A program made the translations under genes and the position numbers. Of a stretch of 64,000 nt of DNA, positions 1-9,515 are shown piece by piece. The notes under the pieces are model-generated. The model made no database searches. It saw only the letters and a list, made by a program, of their open reading frames with translations, and was not told the origin of the DNA. The stretch is from Pontibacter sp. SGAir0037. Lineage in GTDB: Bacteria; Bacteroidota; Bacteroidia; Cytophagales; Hymenobacteraceae. The DNA is taken from positions 930,001 through 994,000 of the forward strand of contig NZ_CP028092.1 in assembly GCF_005491705.1 (NCBI RefSeq). The letters are read 5' to 3'. Within the stretch, counting starts at the first letter, position 1; every line of letters begins with the position of its first letter.

Positions 1-387
1 GAGAGCCAGGCCAGGCAGTCTGCCGCCATGGCTAGCAGCTTTGGCTCTGATAGCAAGCTTAAAAAAGACATAGCACCTTTGGCGCCGGTGCTGGATAAAC
101 TTCTACGCTTAAACCCGGCCAGCTACTACTACCGCACAGAAGAGTTTCCTGCGATGTGTTTATCACCTGAGAAACAATATGGCCTGATTGCACAGGAACT
201 GGAAGTTGAATTCCCGCACCTGGTTCATGATACGGTTACAGCCGGGGTTGAGCATAAAGCAGTTTATTACCTGGGGCTGAATGTGCTCCTGTTGCAGGGG
301 CTACAGGAACAGAGTGCCGTTATAGCCAGTCTGAAAGAAGAGATACAGCAGCTGAAAAAACATCTTGCTGCTGAACAATATTCATAA
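1..387 (+). CDS. S74 peptidase / tail-spike chaperone domain protein, C-terminal part
   Basis: The frame is open from base 1, so the ATG at 28 is probably internal and the gene starts outside the window. The visible part is an intramolecular chaperone of peptidase family S74, as found at the C-terminus of phage tail spikes and of large bacterial surface proteins; it helps the upstream part trimerise and then cuts itself off. The SDSKLKKDI motif carries the Ser and Lys expected for the self-cleavage dyad, and a YGLIAQELE segment and a C-terminal coiled coil (about the last 25 residues) follow as in the family. In Cytophagales such domains usually end secreted adhesin-like proteins; no phage genes are visible here. 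It lies 8 bp before the FHA gene. Confidence 0.8.
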   Translation, partial: ESQARQSAAMASSFGSDSKLKKDIAPLAPVLDKLLRLNPASYYYRTEEFPAMCLSPEKQYGLIAQELEVEFPHLVHDTVTAGVEHKAVYYLGLNVLLLQGLQEQSAVIASLKEEIQQLKKHLAAEQYS

Positions 388-395
388 TTATTTAT

Positions 396-1151
396 ATGAC
401 CAAGGGGGAAATTCTGGAGTTCTTAGAGCTGTCTGAGGCTGCATCAGAACATGATATTAAGGTGCGTTTAGAAGAGAAGCTGGCTTATTTCCAGCTTTTG
501 TCTGAAAATGCCCCGAACGATTTTCTGCGTAAGCTTCATGTTACAAATACAGAAAAGATAAAGCAGATCCAGGCGCAGATGTTGCAGGCTAATACGGCCA
601 GCCGGCCTTTGGCAGGTTCTAAACCGCCTCAGCCTGCACCTGTTCCTTCTGCACCGGTTTACAGAAGTACTGGCGCTGCTGTTACGCCCCAGCCATCCGC
701 CACTTATCCTCACTCCGGTCAATTCGGGCAGGAGGCTGCAGCCTGGTTAGTACGACACACGGAAAATCAGTCTGCCAAAACTTTCCCGCTTTACAGGGGC
801 AAAAACCTGATCGGCAGAACACCGCATGCTTCCCTTCCTACGGTTATTTTGAGCGATGACCCTTATGTAAGCCGTTCGCATGCTGTGCTGGAAGTGACCA
901 GTGTCGCACCGCTGCAGATAATAGTGAGCGACGACGGTACAGCAACAGGAGGTAATCCGAGCAAAAACGGCACCTATATAAACGGCGACGACAGAAGGCT
1001 TACCCGCAAAATGCTGATGGAAGAAAACGACACGATACAGGTGGGAATGACCAAGTTTATGATCCGGTCGAATAATACCAACATCCAAAATATAGTAAAG
1101 GAAGTGGAGGAAAGCGATTATATGAAAACAGTTGTAATCGACATCTTCTAA
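396..1151 (+). CDS. FHA-domain protein with a J-like N-terminal segment
   Basis: 251 residues in three parts. Residues 1-65 are helical and resemble a degenerate J domain (EILEFLELSEAASEHDIK, then a KIKQIQAQ helix), with NAP where a DnaJ would have HPD. Residues 66-115 are a Pro/Ala-rich linker. Residues 128-235 form a forkhead-associated domain, a phosphothreonine reader, with the expected GR (140-141), SRSH (159-162) and NGTYING (191-197) signatures. There is no signal peptide, so it is cytoplasmic. It sits 17 bp before a membrane coiled-coil gene and two genes before an Hsp70, so a role as adaptor between a phosphoprotein and the Hsp70 is plausible but inferred. The FHA call is firm; the J-like call is tentative. 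Confidence 0.85.
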   Translation: MTKGEILEFLELSEAASEHDIKVRLEEKLAYFQLLSENAPNDFLRKLHVTNTEKIKQIQAQMLQANTASRPLAGSKPPQPAPVPSAPVYRSTGAAVTPQPSATYPHSGQFGQEAAAWLVRHTENQSAKTFPLYRGKNLIGRTPHASLPTVILSDDPYVSRSHAVLEVTSVAPLQIIVSDDGTATGGNPSKNGTYINGDDRRLTRKMLMEENDTIQVGMTKFMIRSNNTNIQNIVKEVEESDYMKTVVIDIF

Positions 1152-1168
1152 GCTTAAGCTGATTTAAT

Positions 1169-2857
1169 ATGAGAGAAATACTTTCTGTTGCGGACAGGAT
1201 TGAGGATTTATCGCGCGAGATTCCTGTATCCAGCTATTCAGGTTTTCTGGAGGAGACTAATTTCAAAATAAAGAAGCTGGCTGCCCAGGATGCCTTTTTT
1301 ATAGATGTATTCAGGAGCATGAATGCCTTTGGCGAGTGCAAAAAGATTATAAAGCAGTTGGAAGAATCGTCGGTAAACTCAGGCTTTGTGCTGAATGTAA
1401 GAGACGAGAACAACTGCAATATTAAAATTTTTGAGGAGGTGCTGCCTTCGGTGGCGCTGGTTTTTCTGGATGAGGAAATGCAGCAGTCAGGTATACTGCG
1501 CCAGCACTTCCGGAAGAGCGATGAGCAGTATAAGCTTGTGTTGCTGGTAAACCTGCTGGAAGATGAGCGGAACCTGCGCGATTTCAGCAGGCTGTTTGGC
1601 TATCGTTCTAAAGTAATCACATTAACCGCCGCCGATTTTACCGACAAATCGATTGTGGAAGTGCTGAAGTCTCAGGTGGAGGTGCCCGTGCTGGATAAGC
1701 TGAAAAAGATGTCTTACCTGAACAGCATTAAACCTGTGTTTTCTTTTTTAGGGGAAATCTTGTCTGCCGAAAGCAAATCTGCCAATACACGCAAACTGCT
1801 GAACAACCAGAATACCCAGATCACAAGAAAAGAAGAGCAGTCGCTGAACACCAGCGAGCTGACTTCCGGCTTAAGGCAACTTATACAGAAATCTGCTTCT
1901 GAATTCGAGAAAAACTATAAGCTGAAGTACGAAGATCTGAATAAACCGATTACCGGTAAATTTTCTACAGTGGCTATAGAGGAGACCAACAGGTTAAAGG
2001 ATTTCAATAAGAAGTCACTGGCTGAGAAAAGCGAGAAGGTGGAAACCTCTATTGATCCCGCTTTTACCGAGCAGTTCCTGAAAACCATTGGCACTACTAT
2101 CCGAACAGAGCTTGGCAAAGACGAAGCCTTTATCAAAAGTTCTTTTGAAGACCTGCTAAGCCAGGTGAATGCGCAGCTCAGAAGTAAGGGCATACAGCCA
2201 CTGAAGTCAGACGAGATATTTCCGCCGTTCCCGGATAAAGACAGAACCTTGCAGTCCTTCTGCTATATCAACCGTGCTTATGTGGGGGAAATAATTAAAA
2301 AAGGGGCTATGGAGTACTTTGTAGCACTGCGCGATTATACAGGTCTGATCATGGTGGTGGGTGGTTTACTGGCACCGCTTACCATTGTTGCTTCCGCCAG
2401 CGACAGCGGCATATTTAAGGAAATTGCCAATTGGGTGAGAGGCACTACCGCAGCCATCTCCCTGAGCATGATCTTGTACGGTGTGGTTGATTTGCGCAAG
2501 CGTATCCCGAAGAAAAGAGAAGAGGAGTTCCAGCGGGAGTTAGGCAAGGCCAAAGAAACACTCCAGCAGGAGTCGAAACGGATTTTTAATGAATCGAGCC
2601 GCGACTGGACAGGGAATATTGCCAACTGGATAAAAGATACTACCCAGAACATCAATGCCCAGATCGAGCGAAACATAAAGAACCTGATGTCGCAGAAGGC
2701 GGCCCAGATGAACCAGGAGAAGCTGCAGCAGCAAAAACAACAGCAGACTATCGATATATGGCTTCGCGGAATTCAATCTGCCGAAAGAGTAAGAGACCAG
2801 ATCACGACACGCTACCGTGATATTGTAGCCGAAACAGAAAGAGAGCTAAAATTTTAA
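1169..2857 (+). CDS. Membrane-anchored coiled-coil protein, unknown function
   Basis: I do not recognise the family. The 562-residue protein has an alpha/beta-looking N-terminal part (1-190), a charged helical middle (about 190-350), two hydrophobic segments close together (about 391-412 and 427-443) separated by a short loop, and a long Gln/Glu/Lys-rich coiled coil to the end. There is no signal peptide and no P-loop. A membrane hairpin between two cytoplasmic helical regions resembles the layout of bacterial dynamin-like proteins without the GTPase, but this is only a shape comparison. The Hsp70 gene starts 3 bp after its stop codon, so the two are almost certainly translated together. Confidence 0.75.
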   Translation: MREILSVADRIEDLSREIPVSSYSGFLEETNFKIKKLAAQDAFFIDVFRSMNAFGECKKIIKQLEESSVNSGFVLNVRDENNCNIKIFEEVLPSVALVFLDEEMQQSGILRQHFRKSDEQYKLVLLVNLLEDERNLRDFSRLFGYRSKVITLTAADFTDKSIVEVLKSQVEVPVLDKLKKMSYLNSIKPVFSFLGEILSAESKSANTRKLLNNQNTQITRKEEQSLNTSELTSGLRQLIQKSASEFEKNYKLKYEDLNKPITGKFSTVAIEETNRLKDFNKKSLAEKSEKVETSIDPAFTEQFLKTIGTTIRTELGKDEAFIKSSFEDLLSQVNAQLRSKGIQPLKSDEIFPPFPDKDRTLQSFCYINRAYVGEIIKKGAMEYFVALRDYTGLIMVVGGLLAPLTIVASASDSGIFKEIANWVRGTTAAISLSMILYGVVDLRKRIPKKREEEFQRELGKAKETLQQESKRIFNESSRDWTGNIANWIKDTTQNINAQIERNIKNLMSQKAAQMNQEKLQQQKQQQTIDIWLRGIQSAERVRDQITTRYRDIVAETERELKF

Positions 2858-2860
2858 ATA

Positions 2861-4387
2861 ATGGTATTAGGAATAGATTTAGGCACCAGCAATACGGTGT
2901 GTGCTTCGTTGAGTAGAGATGGCAGCCCTGTTTTAATACCTGATGCCTACAACAAAGACCTGCAAACGACTCCTTCTATTGCCCTAATAGAAGGCAAGAA
3001 AGCCTACGCTGGCGGCTTTGCGGAGAACCTGTATGAGTCCTTGCCCGACAAGCAGATTATATCTTTCTTTAAGCGCAGCTTCGGGACCCAGGACCCGGTT
3101 TACTTCGACGACTATAACAACCCCTGGTTCAGCGAAACGGTGGCGTCGCTTATACTTAAAAAAGTGAAGCACGATGCCGAGCTATACCTGCCAGACGGAT
3201 TTAAACAGGCTGTTATTACCGTACCCGCTCATTATAATGATGTGCAGCGCAAATCGGTTATTGAAGCGGCCCGGCTGGCTGACCTGGAGCTTTCGGCCAT
3301 TGTGGAAGAGCCGGTGGCGGCTGCCTTGTTTTATGGTAGCTACAACAAGAACATAGACGAAGAAATTATCCTGATCTACGACTTCGGGGGTGGCACCTTC
3401 GACCTTACCCTGATCACCAAGTCTGGCAACCAGCTGAATGTGATTGCCAAAGACGGTGTGAACAAGCTTGGAGGGAAAGAGTTTGATAAACTGGTGCACA
3501 ACGCCATAGAAGAAGGCTACGAGAAGGCTTTTAAAAGGCCTTTCCCGAACGATAAACTGACGACAAACCGCATCCAGAAAATAGCTGAAAACATCAAGAT
3601 CGAGCTAAACGATTCGGAGCATCCGCGGGATATCAGCAAATGGATTATGGTGGGCCGTGATGCTTTTGAAGCAACGTTCTATTATACTAACTACGCCAAC
3701 CAGGCCAATGAACTGATTGCAAAAACAGAGGCAGCCGTAAACAGGTGCCTGCGTTCGCTGGGCATGCAGTTAAAAGACATCAACAAGATTGTGCTGATCG
3801 GGGGGACCTCCAGCAGTAAGCTTGTATACAACTTCTGGAAACAGAAAGTAATGCCACAGCAGGAGCTGATCTACCACCAGCCGCTGAGCAGTGTGGCAAA
3901 GGGTGCTGCCTTATATGCGGCATCTTTTGGCAACGGGAGCAGTGCCGGCAGCGATATTACGCCTATCGACCTGAAAAGTGTGAGCACTTATAACATCGGC
4001 CTGATGATCGCCAACGATCCGAACCGCCAGATCGACCTGCTGATTCACCGCAACACACCGCTTCCTGTTTCATCTAAAAAAGTTTACAAGATCAACCCGA
4101 AGCAGGTCGACTACATCCATTTTGACCTTTGCCAGTTCTGGGATCCGAAAGAAGATGTACATCAGCTAGGCACTATCAAGGTAGGCCCCTTTGCTACCTT
4201 CGGTGAGTTTTACCTGGAAGTGGCGGTAGAGAACAGGCTCAACGGAACCATTGGCATTAAAGTAAAAAATGCCGATAACGGGCGCGATATCAAGTTTGAG
4301 TTTATCAGGAAAGAATCGAACCACAAGTACGATTATCAGCAACAGAAAGCGCTGGTGGATGATGTGTACCTGAACAATTACATTTAG
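2861..4387 (+). CDS. Divergent Hsp70 (DnaK-family) ATPase
   Basis: 508 residues. The actin-like nucleotide-binding domain is complete: phosphate-1 motif DLGTSNTV at 6-13, the VEEPVAAAL connector at 148-156, phosphate-2 DFGGGTFDL at 174-182 and the adenosine motif LIGGTSSS at 312-319. After about residue 360 only some 145 residues remain, much shorter than the DnaK substrate-binding domain and lid and without an obvious lid or EEVD-type tail. It is therefore a specialised Hsp70, not the housekeeping DnaK, and no grpE or canonical dnaJ lies beside it. It is 3 bp from the membrane coiled-coil gene and close to the FHA/J-like gene. Substrate unknown. Confidence 0.9.
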   Translation: MVLGIDLGTSNTVCASLSRDGSPVLIPDAYNKDLQTTPSIALIEGKKAYAGGFAENLYESLPDKQIISFFKRSFGTQDPVYFDDYNNPWFSETVASLILKKVKHDAELYLPDGFKQAVITVPAHYNDVQRKSVIEAARLADLELSAIVEEPVAAALFYGSYNKNIDEEIILIYDFGGGTFDLTLITKSGNQLNVIAKDGVNKLGGKEFDKLVHNAIEEGYEKAFKRPFPNDKLTTNRIQKIAENIKIELNDSEHPRDISKWIMVGRDAFEATFYYTNYANQANELIAKTEAAVNRCLRSLGMQLKDINKIVLIGGTSSSKLVYNFWKQKVMPQQELIYHQPLSSVAKGAALYAASFGNGSSAGSDITPIDLKSVSTYNIGLMIANDPNRQIDLLIHRNTPLPVSSKKVYKINPKQVDYIHFDLCQFWDPKEDVHQLGTIKVGPFATFGEFYLEVAVENRLNGTIGIKVKNADNGRDIKFEFIRKESNHKYDYQQQKALVDDVYLNNYI

Positions 4388-4456
4388 GTATTACCGGGTC
4401 TGCCTTGAGGCGCAGCAATAGTAACTAAACAGATTTACAACTACTACCAGCTTTTT

Positions 4457-5551
4457 ATGAAGGTATTTTACAGTTCTTTTTTATTCCTTCTTTTTTCTGC
4501 CAGTGCATTTTCCCAGGATCTGATCTATACCTCCGACGGTAAGTCTGTGCCAGGTAAAGTAACTGCTATAACCGCTGATAAGGTGACCTACAGTGCGACA
4601 GGAGCTCAGGCAGGTATAGAACTGAACAAGGTGCTTTTTGTCGTAAACGCATCCGGTAATTACCTGGTGCTGAATGGAGCAGCCCTGGAAGAGCAGGAGA
4701 AGAAAGACTTCCTAACCGCGGCTGCCAAACCGCTGCCCGCAAATGTTATCATTCAGAAAGGAGGCGACGTTATCGCAGCCGAATCAGTTTCTGAAAATGA
4801 TGCGGAGCTAGTATACCGGCAGGAAGGAAAAGACCTGCGACTGAAAAAAACAGAAGCGGCAGCGCTTTTCAGAAAAAACGGAACGCACCAGCTTTACATG
4901 AGTTCAGAGCTGGCTGTTTATCCTTTAAGGGCGGCTAAGCCTAAAATGGTGAGCCTCCTGACAACTACAGCTAGCACTGCCGCCACCGCCGAACCAGCAC
5001 CTGCCAAAATTGTGACGGATGTGGTGATCAAAAGCTCCGATCTGAACGTGGATATGGAAATGTTCAGTAAAAAGGCGCTGGAAAAAACAGAAGAGTTCTC
5101 TACCTACCTCCAAACCATCACGGCTGTAAACACCTCCCGCGACAAAGCCATGAAAAGTATAGACATGGCCTGCGGGCTTTTTCTGAATGAAGAGGCCCGG
5201 GTTGAAGTATCGAGTACCAATTCCACCGTTAAGAACAAGTACAAAATCCGGGATTACCTGAACCGGCTGCAGTTCAGAAGCGGGCAGTACGATAAAATTA
5301 TTATTGAATATGCGGAGATCAATTATGCCTCCGAATTCAAAAAAGGAACGGACGGCAACTACTATGGCGTGGTTACTTTTGTGCAGAAATTCAGGGGCTT
5401 TGTAGACGGAAATGTGGTGTACGGGGATATTACAAAACGTAACCTGACGGTTGTGCTGAGGCAGTACGAAAAAGTTGTAGATGGGGAAGCCATTGCCAAC
5501 TGGGACGTTTTTCTGGCTGACCTGGGAGTTGTAGAAACTAAAAAACTATAA
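4457..5551 (+). CDS. Exported protein of unknown function
   Basis: 364 residues with a clear Sec signal peptide (about 1-19, cleaving after SASAFS). The segment 20-140 contains two similar beta-rich units (LIYTSDGKSVPGKVTAI and VIIQKGGDVIAAESVSE) that look like a repeated small domain seen in Bacteroidota exported proteins, in which a short beta meander follows a K/V-G-x-V pattern. A linker rich in Ala/Thr (about 168-180) leads to a C-terminal alpha/beta domain of about 180 residues. No catalytic motif recognised. It follows the Hsp70 gene by 69 bp in the same direction and is followed by two more exported proteins, so it probably belongs to the same transcription unit. Confidence 0.7.
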   Translation: MKVFYSSFLFLLFSASAFSQDLIYTSDGKSVPGKVTAITADKVTYSATGAQAGIELNKVLFVVNASGNYLVLNGAALEEQEKKDFLTAAAKPLPANVIIQKGGDVIAAESVSENDAELVYRQEGKDLRLKKTEAAALFRKNGTHQLYMSSELAVYPLRAAKPKMVSLLTTTASTAATAEPAPAKIVTDVVIKSSDLNVDMEMFSKKALEKTEEFSTYLQTITAVNTSRDKAMKSIDMACGLFLNEEARVEVSSTNSTVKNKYKIRDYLNRLQFRSGQYDKIIIEYAEINYASEFKKGTDGNYYGVVTFVQKFRGFVDGNVVYGDITKRNLTVVLRQYEKVVDGEAIANWDVFLADLGVVETKKL

Positions 5552-5593
5552 GCAGATTCTTTCTGCCCGCTTAACAAACGCTTTACATTTTTT

Positions 5594-6451
5594 ATGAATA
5601 GGATTTTATTTTATACAGGCAGAATAGCCCTGGGCGTTGCTCTGTTCCTGATTACCTCTCCCTTGTTTGCGCAGAACTACGAAAAGGAGTTTGAGGCGCT
5701 GTTTGCCTGGGAGGTAAAACAGATCGATGAGTTTATCGAAAGGTTTAATAATACCGACAAAACCCTGATACAGCAGTACAACCGCAAGCAGGACCCAACA
5801 AAAGAACTGGATCGCGAAAAGCTGATCAAGAGCCTGTTTAATGCTGAAGACAGAAGCTGGAACTTTAGCGAGATCAACAGCTTCATTAACAAGGTGAACG
5901 ACAACAGCCAGCCCATTTTTCTGAATTTTTACGACAAAGACTGGTATGCAAAAGTAGATTGTGCGGTGTCCTGGAAAGGGAAAGCAGAAAAAGCTACCCT
6001 GATTTTACGCATAGACAGGCAGGCAAACGGAGCATCTAAGTGGATGATTACCGGGGTGCAGGCTAACTTCCTGTCAACGCCTGCAAGCGCGGATTTCAGG
6101 ATGCCTGCTTCGCAGGATACCACCATTACACTGAATCCTGTGAGCCATGCCACCGACTTTATGAGCCTGGACCAGGCACTAAAAGACAAAACTAACCTCG
6201 GGAATTATTTTGCGAAACCGGCACAGCGCAATGCCATGCTTTCGGTGTTTATGAACGAATGCCTGCAAAACAGGTTAACCATCAGCAAAGTGAATCATAT
6301 CAGCTATCATTTTCTGCAGGTAGACGACTGGGTTTTTGAAATTAAGCAGTTCAACCGCCAGACCAGGAACTCCGGCTGGCTCATCAGCAAGTTGATCAAA
6401 GCATCTCCTGAAGAGAAAGAACTTTACCGGGCGCAGGTACTAAGGCAATAA
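5594..6451 (+). CDS. Exported protein of unknown function
   Basis: 285 residues with a signal peptide (about 1-26, ending SPLFAQ). The mature part begins with a helical, charged stretch (KEFEALFAWEVKQIDEFIERFN) and continues with two alpha/beta units resembling NTF2-like folds of the kind often seen in exported Bacteroidota proteins; that resemblance is an impression from secondary-structure pattern. No enzyme motif is visible. It lies between another exported protein and the large TPR protein, 22 bp before the latter, so the three are probably co-transcribed and act together in the periplasm or at the cell surface. Confidence 0.7.
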   Translation: MNRILFYTGRIALGVALFLITSPLFAQNYEKEFEALFAWEVKQIDEFIERFNNTDKTLIQQYNRKQDPTKELDREKLIKSLFNAEDRSWNFSEINSFINKVNDNSQPIFLNFYDKDWYAKVDCAVSWKGKAEKATLILRIDRQANGASKWMITGVQANFLSTPASADFRMPASQDTTITLNPVSHATDFMSLDQALKDKTNLGNYFAKPAQRNAMLSVFMNECLQNRLTISKVNHISYHFLQVDDWVFEIKQFNRQTRNSGWLISKLIKASPEEKELYRAQVLRQ

Positions 6452-6473
6452 AATTTACTCAATAATCATTATC

Positions 6474-9425
6474 ATGAAACAGAATTACTATGTTTTAGTA
6501 GGTATTTTTTTCCTGCTGCTGTCGAATGCTTCGGCACAGGATAAGATCACCTTGAAAGATGCCAAGGAAATAAGTTACCAGGCAAAGGCAACCGTGCAGG
6601 GGCTGGAGGGATTACTTAATTATGTAACTTTCTCTGAAAATGTGCCAAGTGAGCTGCAGGAGGTAATTGCCAACAGTTATAAGCCGTCGCGTAACAGGGT
6701 GTTCTACAACAAGAATATCATTATTGAGGATGATATTACACCAGAAGCCGGTTTAGGTAAAACCAAAGACCTGCCCGCCGAAAAATACCTGAACGACCTG
6801 GACATTCACTACGAAAAGACCATGGATGCTTCTATTTCCTTTTCTAACATAGCCGTTTCGAGTGTAAAGAAGAAAGATTATGTTTATGTAAAGGTAAAGT
6901 TCGACGCGAAGTTCGGAAGCAAATTCAAACCTAAAAAGGCAGCCTATACAACCACCCGTACCCGCGAGGCACTGGTGCGCATGGAGAGCGAAGGCGGCAA
7001 CAAGTGGAAAGCCTTTATTGTGGGCATCAGCTTTTATGATCCGGCTAAACCGCTGGAGTCGGCGGACAATAACATTGAAGTTACGACAGACGAATCGGTG
7101 AATGCCAGCGTGGTGTCAGAAGAGGAGTTGATGCGTGAAAGAGAGAGCTATATCCAGGCGCGTGAAGAAGAGGAGAAACGCAAGGAGGCTATCTTCCAGG
7201 AGTACTTCAGCCTGGCAAATACCCTGTACAGCAGCAGGCAGTACAAAGAAGCACTCGAACTATTCGAAAAAGCAAAAGAGGTAAAATCGCTGGTGCCTTC
7301 CCTGGACAAGAAGATCCTGGATACGAAAAGGATGATCTCTGAAAACACGTATGATAACTTCAAAAACAAAGCAGACCAAGCCAAGAGCGAACGCCGTTTT
7401 AAAGATGCGATTCAGTTATACAAAGAAGCACTGGCCATTAAACCGGATGCCCACTTTTTAGTTGACACTGAAATAACGCCGCTTACTAAAAAGCTGGATG
7501 AGCTTACCCTGCCAAAAAATAAACTGGAGTCTGGCGATTTGCAGGGAGCTATCGACGAGTGCGATAAAATTCTGAAGGAAAACAAAAAAGCCAAAAACGA
7601 ATTCCCCGAGCTATACTATATCAAAGGGATGGCCTACCAGAAAATGCTGGAGAAAAAATCCGACGATTCTCGTTCGAGAGACCGTGCGTTGGAAAGCTTT
7701 TCTTCTGCTATTGAGTATTTCCCGAACTACGTGGATGCGCGCTTAGCCAGAGCCGAGTTTTATGTGATGCACAAAAGCGATTTTGTAAGTGCCATTACCG
7801 ATTACGATGTGCTTACATCAAATGCACTGGACGATTCGCCCGAGAAGCCAATCTATTTCGTGAAAAAGGGCCGGTTGAAAAACATTGTGCAGAACTACAA
7901 CGGTGCAGCAGAAGATTATGCAAGGGCAATAGCCTTAAGTCCTAAAACGGCATCACATTATTTTGATCTTGGCGAACTACAGTTCCGCTTAAAGAAGTTC
8001 GATGAGGCATTGGTGAACTTCAACAAAGCCATTACCCTCGATCCGAAGTATAATGTGGCTTACTATTACCGTGGCCTGAATTATGTAGAGCAAAAAGAAA
8101 ACAGGAAAGCAGGGGCAGACTTCAGCGAAGCAGAAAAGCTAGGTCTGGAGCAGGTACAGTTGCAGATGATCGAGTCTATCAGCAATAACTTCTTTATAGC
8201 AGGTCAGAACTTCCTGTCAGCCCACGATTTTATTAATGCAGATACAGCCTTCAATCATGCACTGGCTATCCGGAACTGTAACGCGCTTGCCTTGCATGGC
8301 AAAGGCGAAATCAGGTTTATTACTGCAGAAGAGCAAAACCTGAGGTCATACTTTAGTGCTTCAAAGGCAAGTTACCAGGAGGCAATCGAGCTATATCGGC
8401 AGGCTATCAAGTGTAAGCCAACCTATTCAGAGGCACAGTATAAAGAAGGTATGGCGCACCACCGCATCAGGGAGTATAACCTGGCCTTGCAGAGCTATGC
8501 AGCCGCGATCCAGAGCGATAACAGCAACATTAAGGCACATATTGCGAGTGGAATTACCAAGCAGGAAATACTTGATTTTGCAAACTCACTGCAAGACTAT
8601 AACACGGCTCTGTCGCTTTTAAGTACCAGTTATGAAACAGCCCGTAAGGCTGGCAAAAAAGAAGAGCAAACGGCTATCAGGAATGATATTTCTAGGGTAC
8701 ATCAGCTCTACGGAAAGTCGATGTATCACTTAAAGCAGTATCCTTCTTCGCTTGCGTCTCTTAACCAGGCCATCGAGCATAACGAGAAGAATGCTGAGGC
8801 TTTTTATTACAGAGGCCAGGTATATGAAGCCATTGACAACCTGTCGAAAGCCCTGAAAGACTATGATGCAGCTTTAAAAGTTGGCCAGCATTACAAGTAT
8901 TATTATGCCAATGGGAGCGCACTGCATAAATCTAAAAACTATCCTTTGGCTATCAACAATTTTAACGAAGCAGTTCGCCTGGATACACTTCCTGCTGTAT
9001 CCAATAAGCTTTACCTGAGAGGACTGAGCTACTTCAAAAACAGAATGCTGAACGACGCCATGGATGATTTTACGGAATACGCTAAAACAAACGCGGTAAA
9101 ATCTGACAGCATTTTCTATGCCGACTATGCATTGCTGCACCTGTACCTGGGGAAAGATGCAGAGGCAATCGAAAACTTTAACCAGGCGCTGAGCATGCAG
9201 CAAAACAACCCGAAAGCATTGTTTGGTTTAGGTTGTGCCTATGCTAAAGGCGGCGATTATCAGAAAGCGCTGGAATTACTCGAAAAAGCTTACCAGACCC
9301 GTCAGCTGACAAAAGACGAGATACAGCTGGATGAGCAGACCTTCCTGGTTGATTTCTTAAAAGTGAAAACCAATAAGAAGCGATACAACGAGCTGAAGAA
9401 GTCTTACCTGCTGACTGCTAAATAA
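6474..9425 (+). CDS. Large exported TPR-repeat protein
   Basis: 983 residues. A signal peptide (1-21, LLLSNASAQ) is followed by a non-repeat domain to about residue 215, an acidic/basic helix (residues about 220-240, MRERESYIQAREEEEKRK) and then a long array of tetratricopeptide repeats to the end. Repeat units with the A-x-x-x-Y/F and A-hydrophobic-x-L-x-P pattern are easy to follow (for example AALDYDAALKVG-like and ALVNFNKAITLDPKYN segments). TPR arrays of this length are scaffolds for protein complexes. It closes the run of genes that begins with the FHA/Hsp70 set and lies 90 bp before the MoxR gene, so it may link the two modules. Confidence 0.88.
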   Translation: MKQNYYVLVGIFFLLLSNASAQDKITLKDAKEISYQAKATVQGLEGLLNYVTFSENVPSELQEVIANSYKPSRNRVFYNKNIIIEDDITPEAGLGKTKDLPAEKYLNDLDIHYEKTMDASISFSNIAVSSVKKKDYVYVKVKFDAKFGSKFKPKKAAYTTTRTREALVRMESEGGNKWKAFIVGISFYDPAKPLESADNNIEVTTDESVNASVVSEEELMRERESYIQAREEEEKRKEAIFQEYFSLANTLYSSRQYKEALELFEKAKEVKSLVPSLDKKILDTKRMISENTYDNFKNKADQAKSERRFKDAIQLYKEALAIKPDAHFLVDTEITPLTKKLDELTLPKNKLESGDLQGAIDECDKILKENKKAKNEFPELYYIKGMAYQKMLEKKSDDSRSRDRALESFSSAIEYFPNYVDARLARAEFYVMHKSDFVSAITDYDVLTSNALDDSPEKPIYFVKKGRLKNIVQNYNGAAEDYARAIALSPKTASHYFDLGELQFRLKKFDEALVNFNKAITLDPKYNVAYYYRGLNYVEQKENRKAGADFSEAEKLGLEQVQLQMIESISNNFFIAGQNFLSAHDFINADTAFNHALAIRNCNALALHGKGEIRFITAEEQNLRSYFSASKASYQEAIELYRQAIKCKPTYSEAQYKEGMAHHRIREYNLALQSYAAAIQSDNSNIKAHIASGITKQEILDFANSLQDYNTALSLLSTSYETARKAGKKEEQTAIRNDISRVHQLYGKSMYHLKQYPSSLASLNQAIEHNEKNAEAFYYRGQVYEAIDNLSKALKDYDAALKVGQHYKYYYANGSALHKSKNYPLAINNFNEAVRLDTLPAVSNKLYLRGLSYFKNRMLNDAMDDFTEYAKTNAVKSDSIFYADYALLHLYLGKDAEAIENFNQALSMQQNNPKALFGLGCAYAKGGDYQKALELLEKAYQTRQLTKDEIQLDEQTFLVDFLKVKTNKKRYNELKKSYLLTAK

Positions 9426-9515
9426 GAAACGGTTTTTAAATTGATGCTGGATAGAAAGAATAGGTGCTGTGACAAACAGCATTTATTCTTTATGGCATAA
9501 CCTCGTCTGTAGTTT

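Noticed and set aside
1..9425. A prophage or contractile-tail cluster suggested by the S74 domain
   Set aside because: No capsid, tail sheath, baseplate, integrase or lysis gene is seen; the following genes are chaperone-like or exported TPR proteins.
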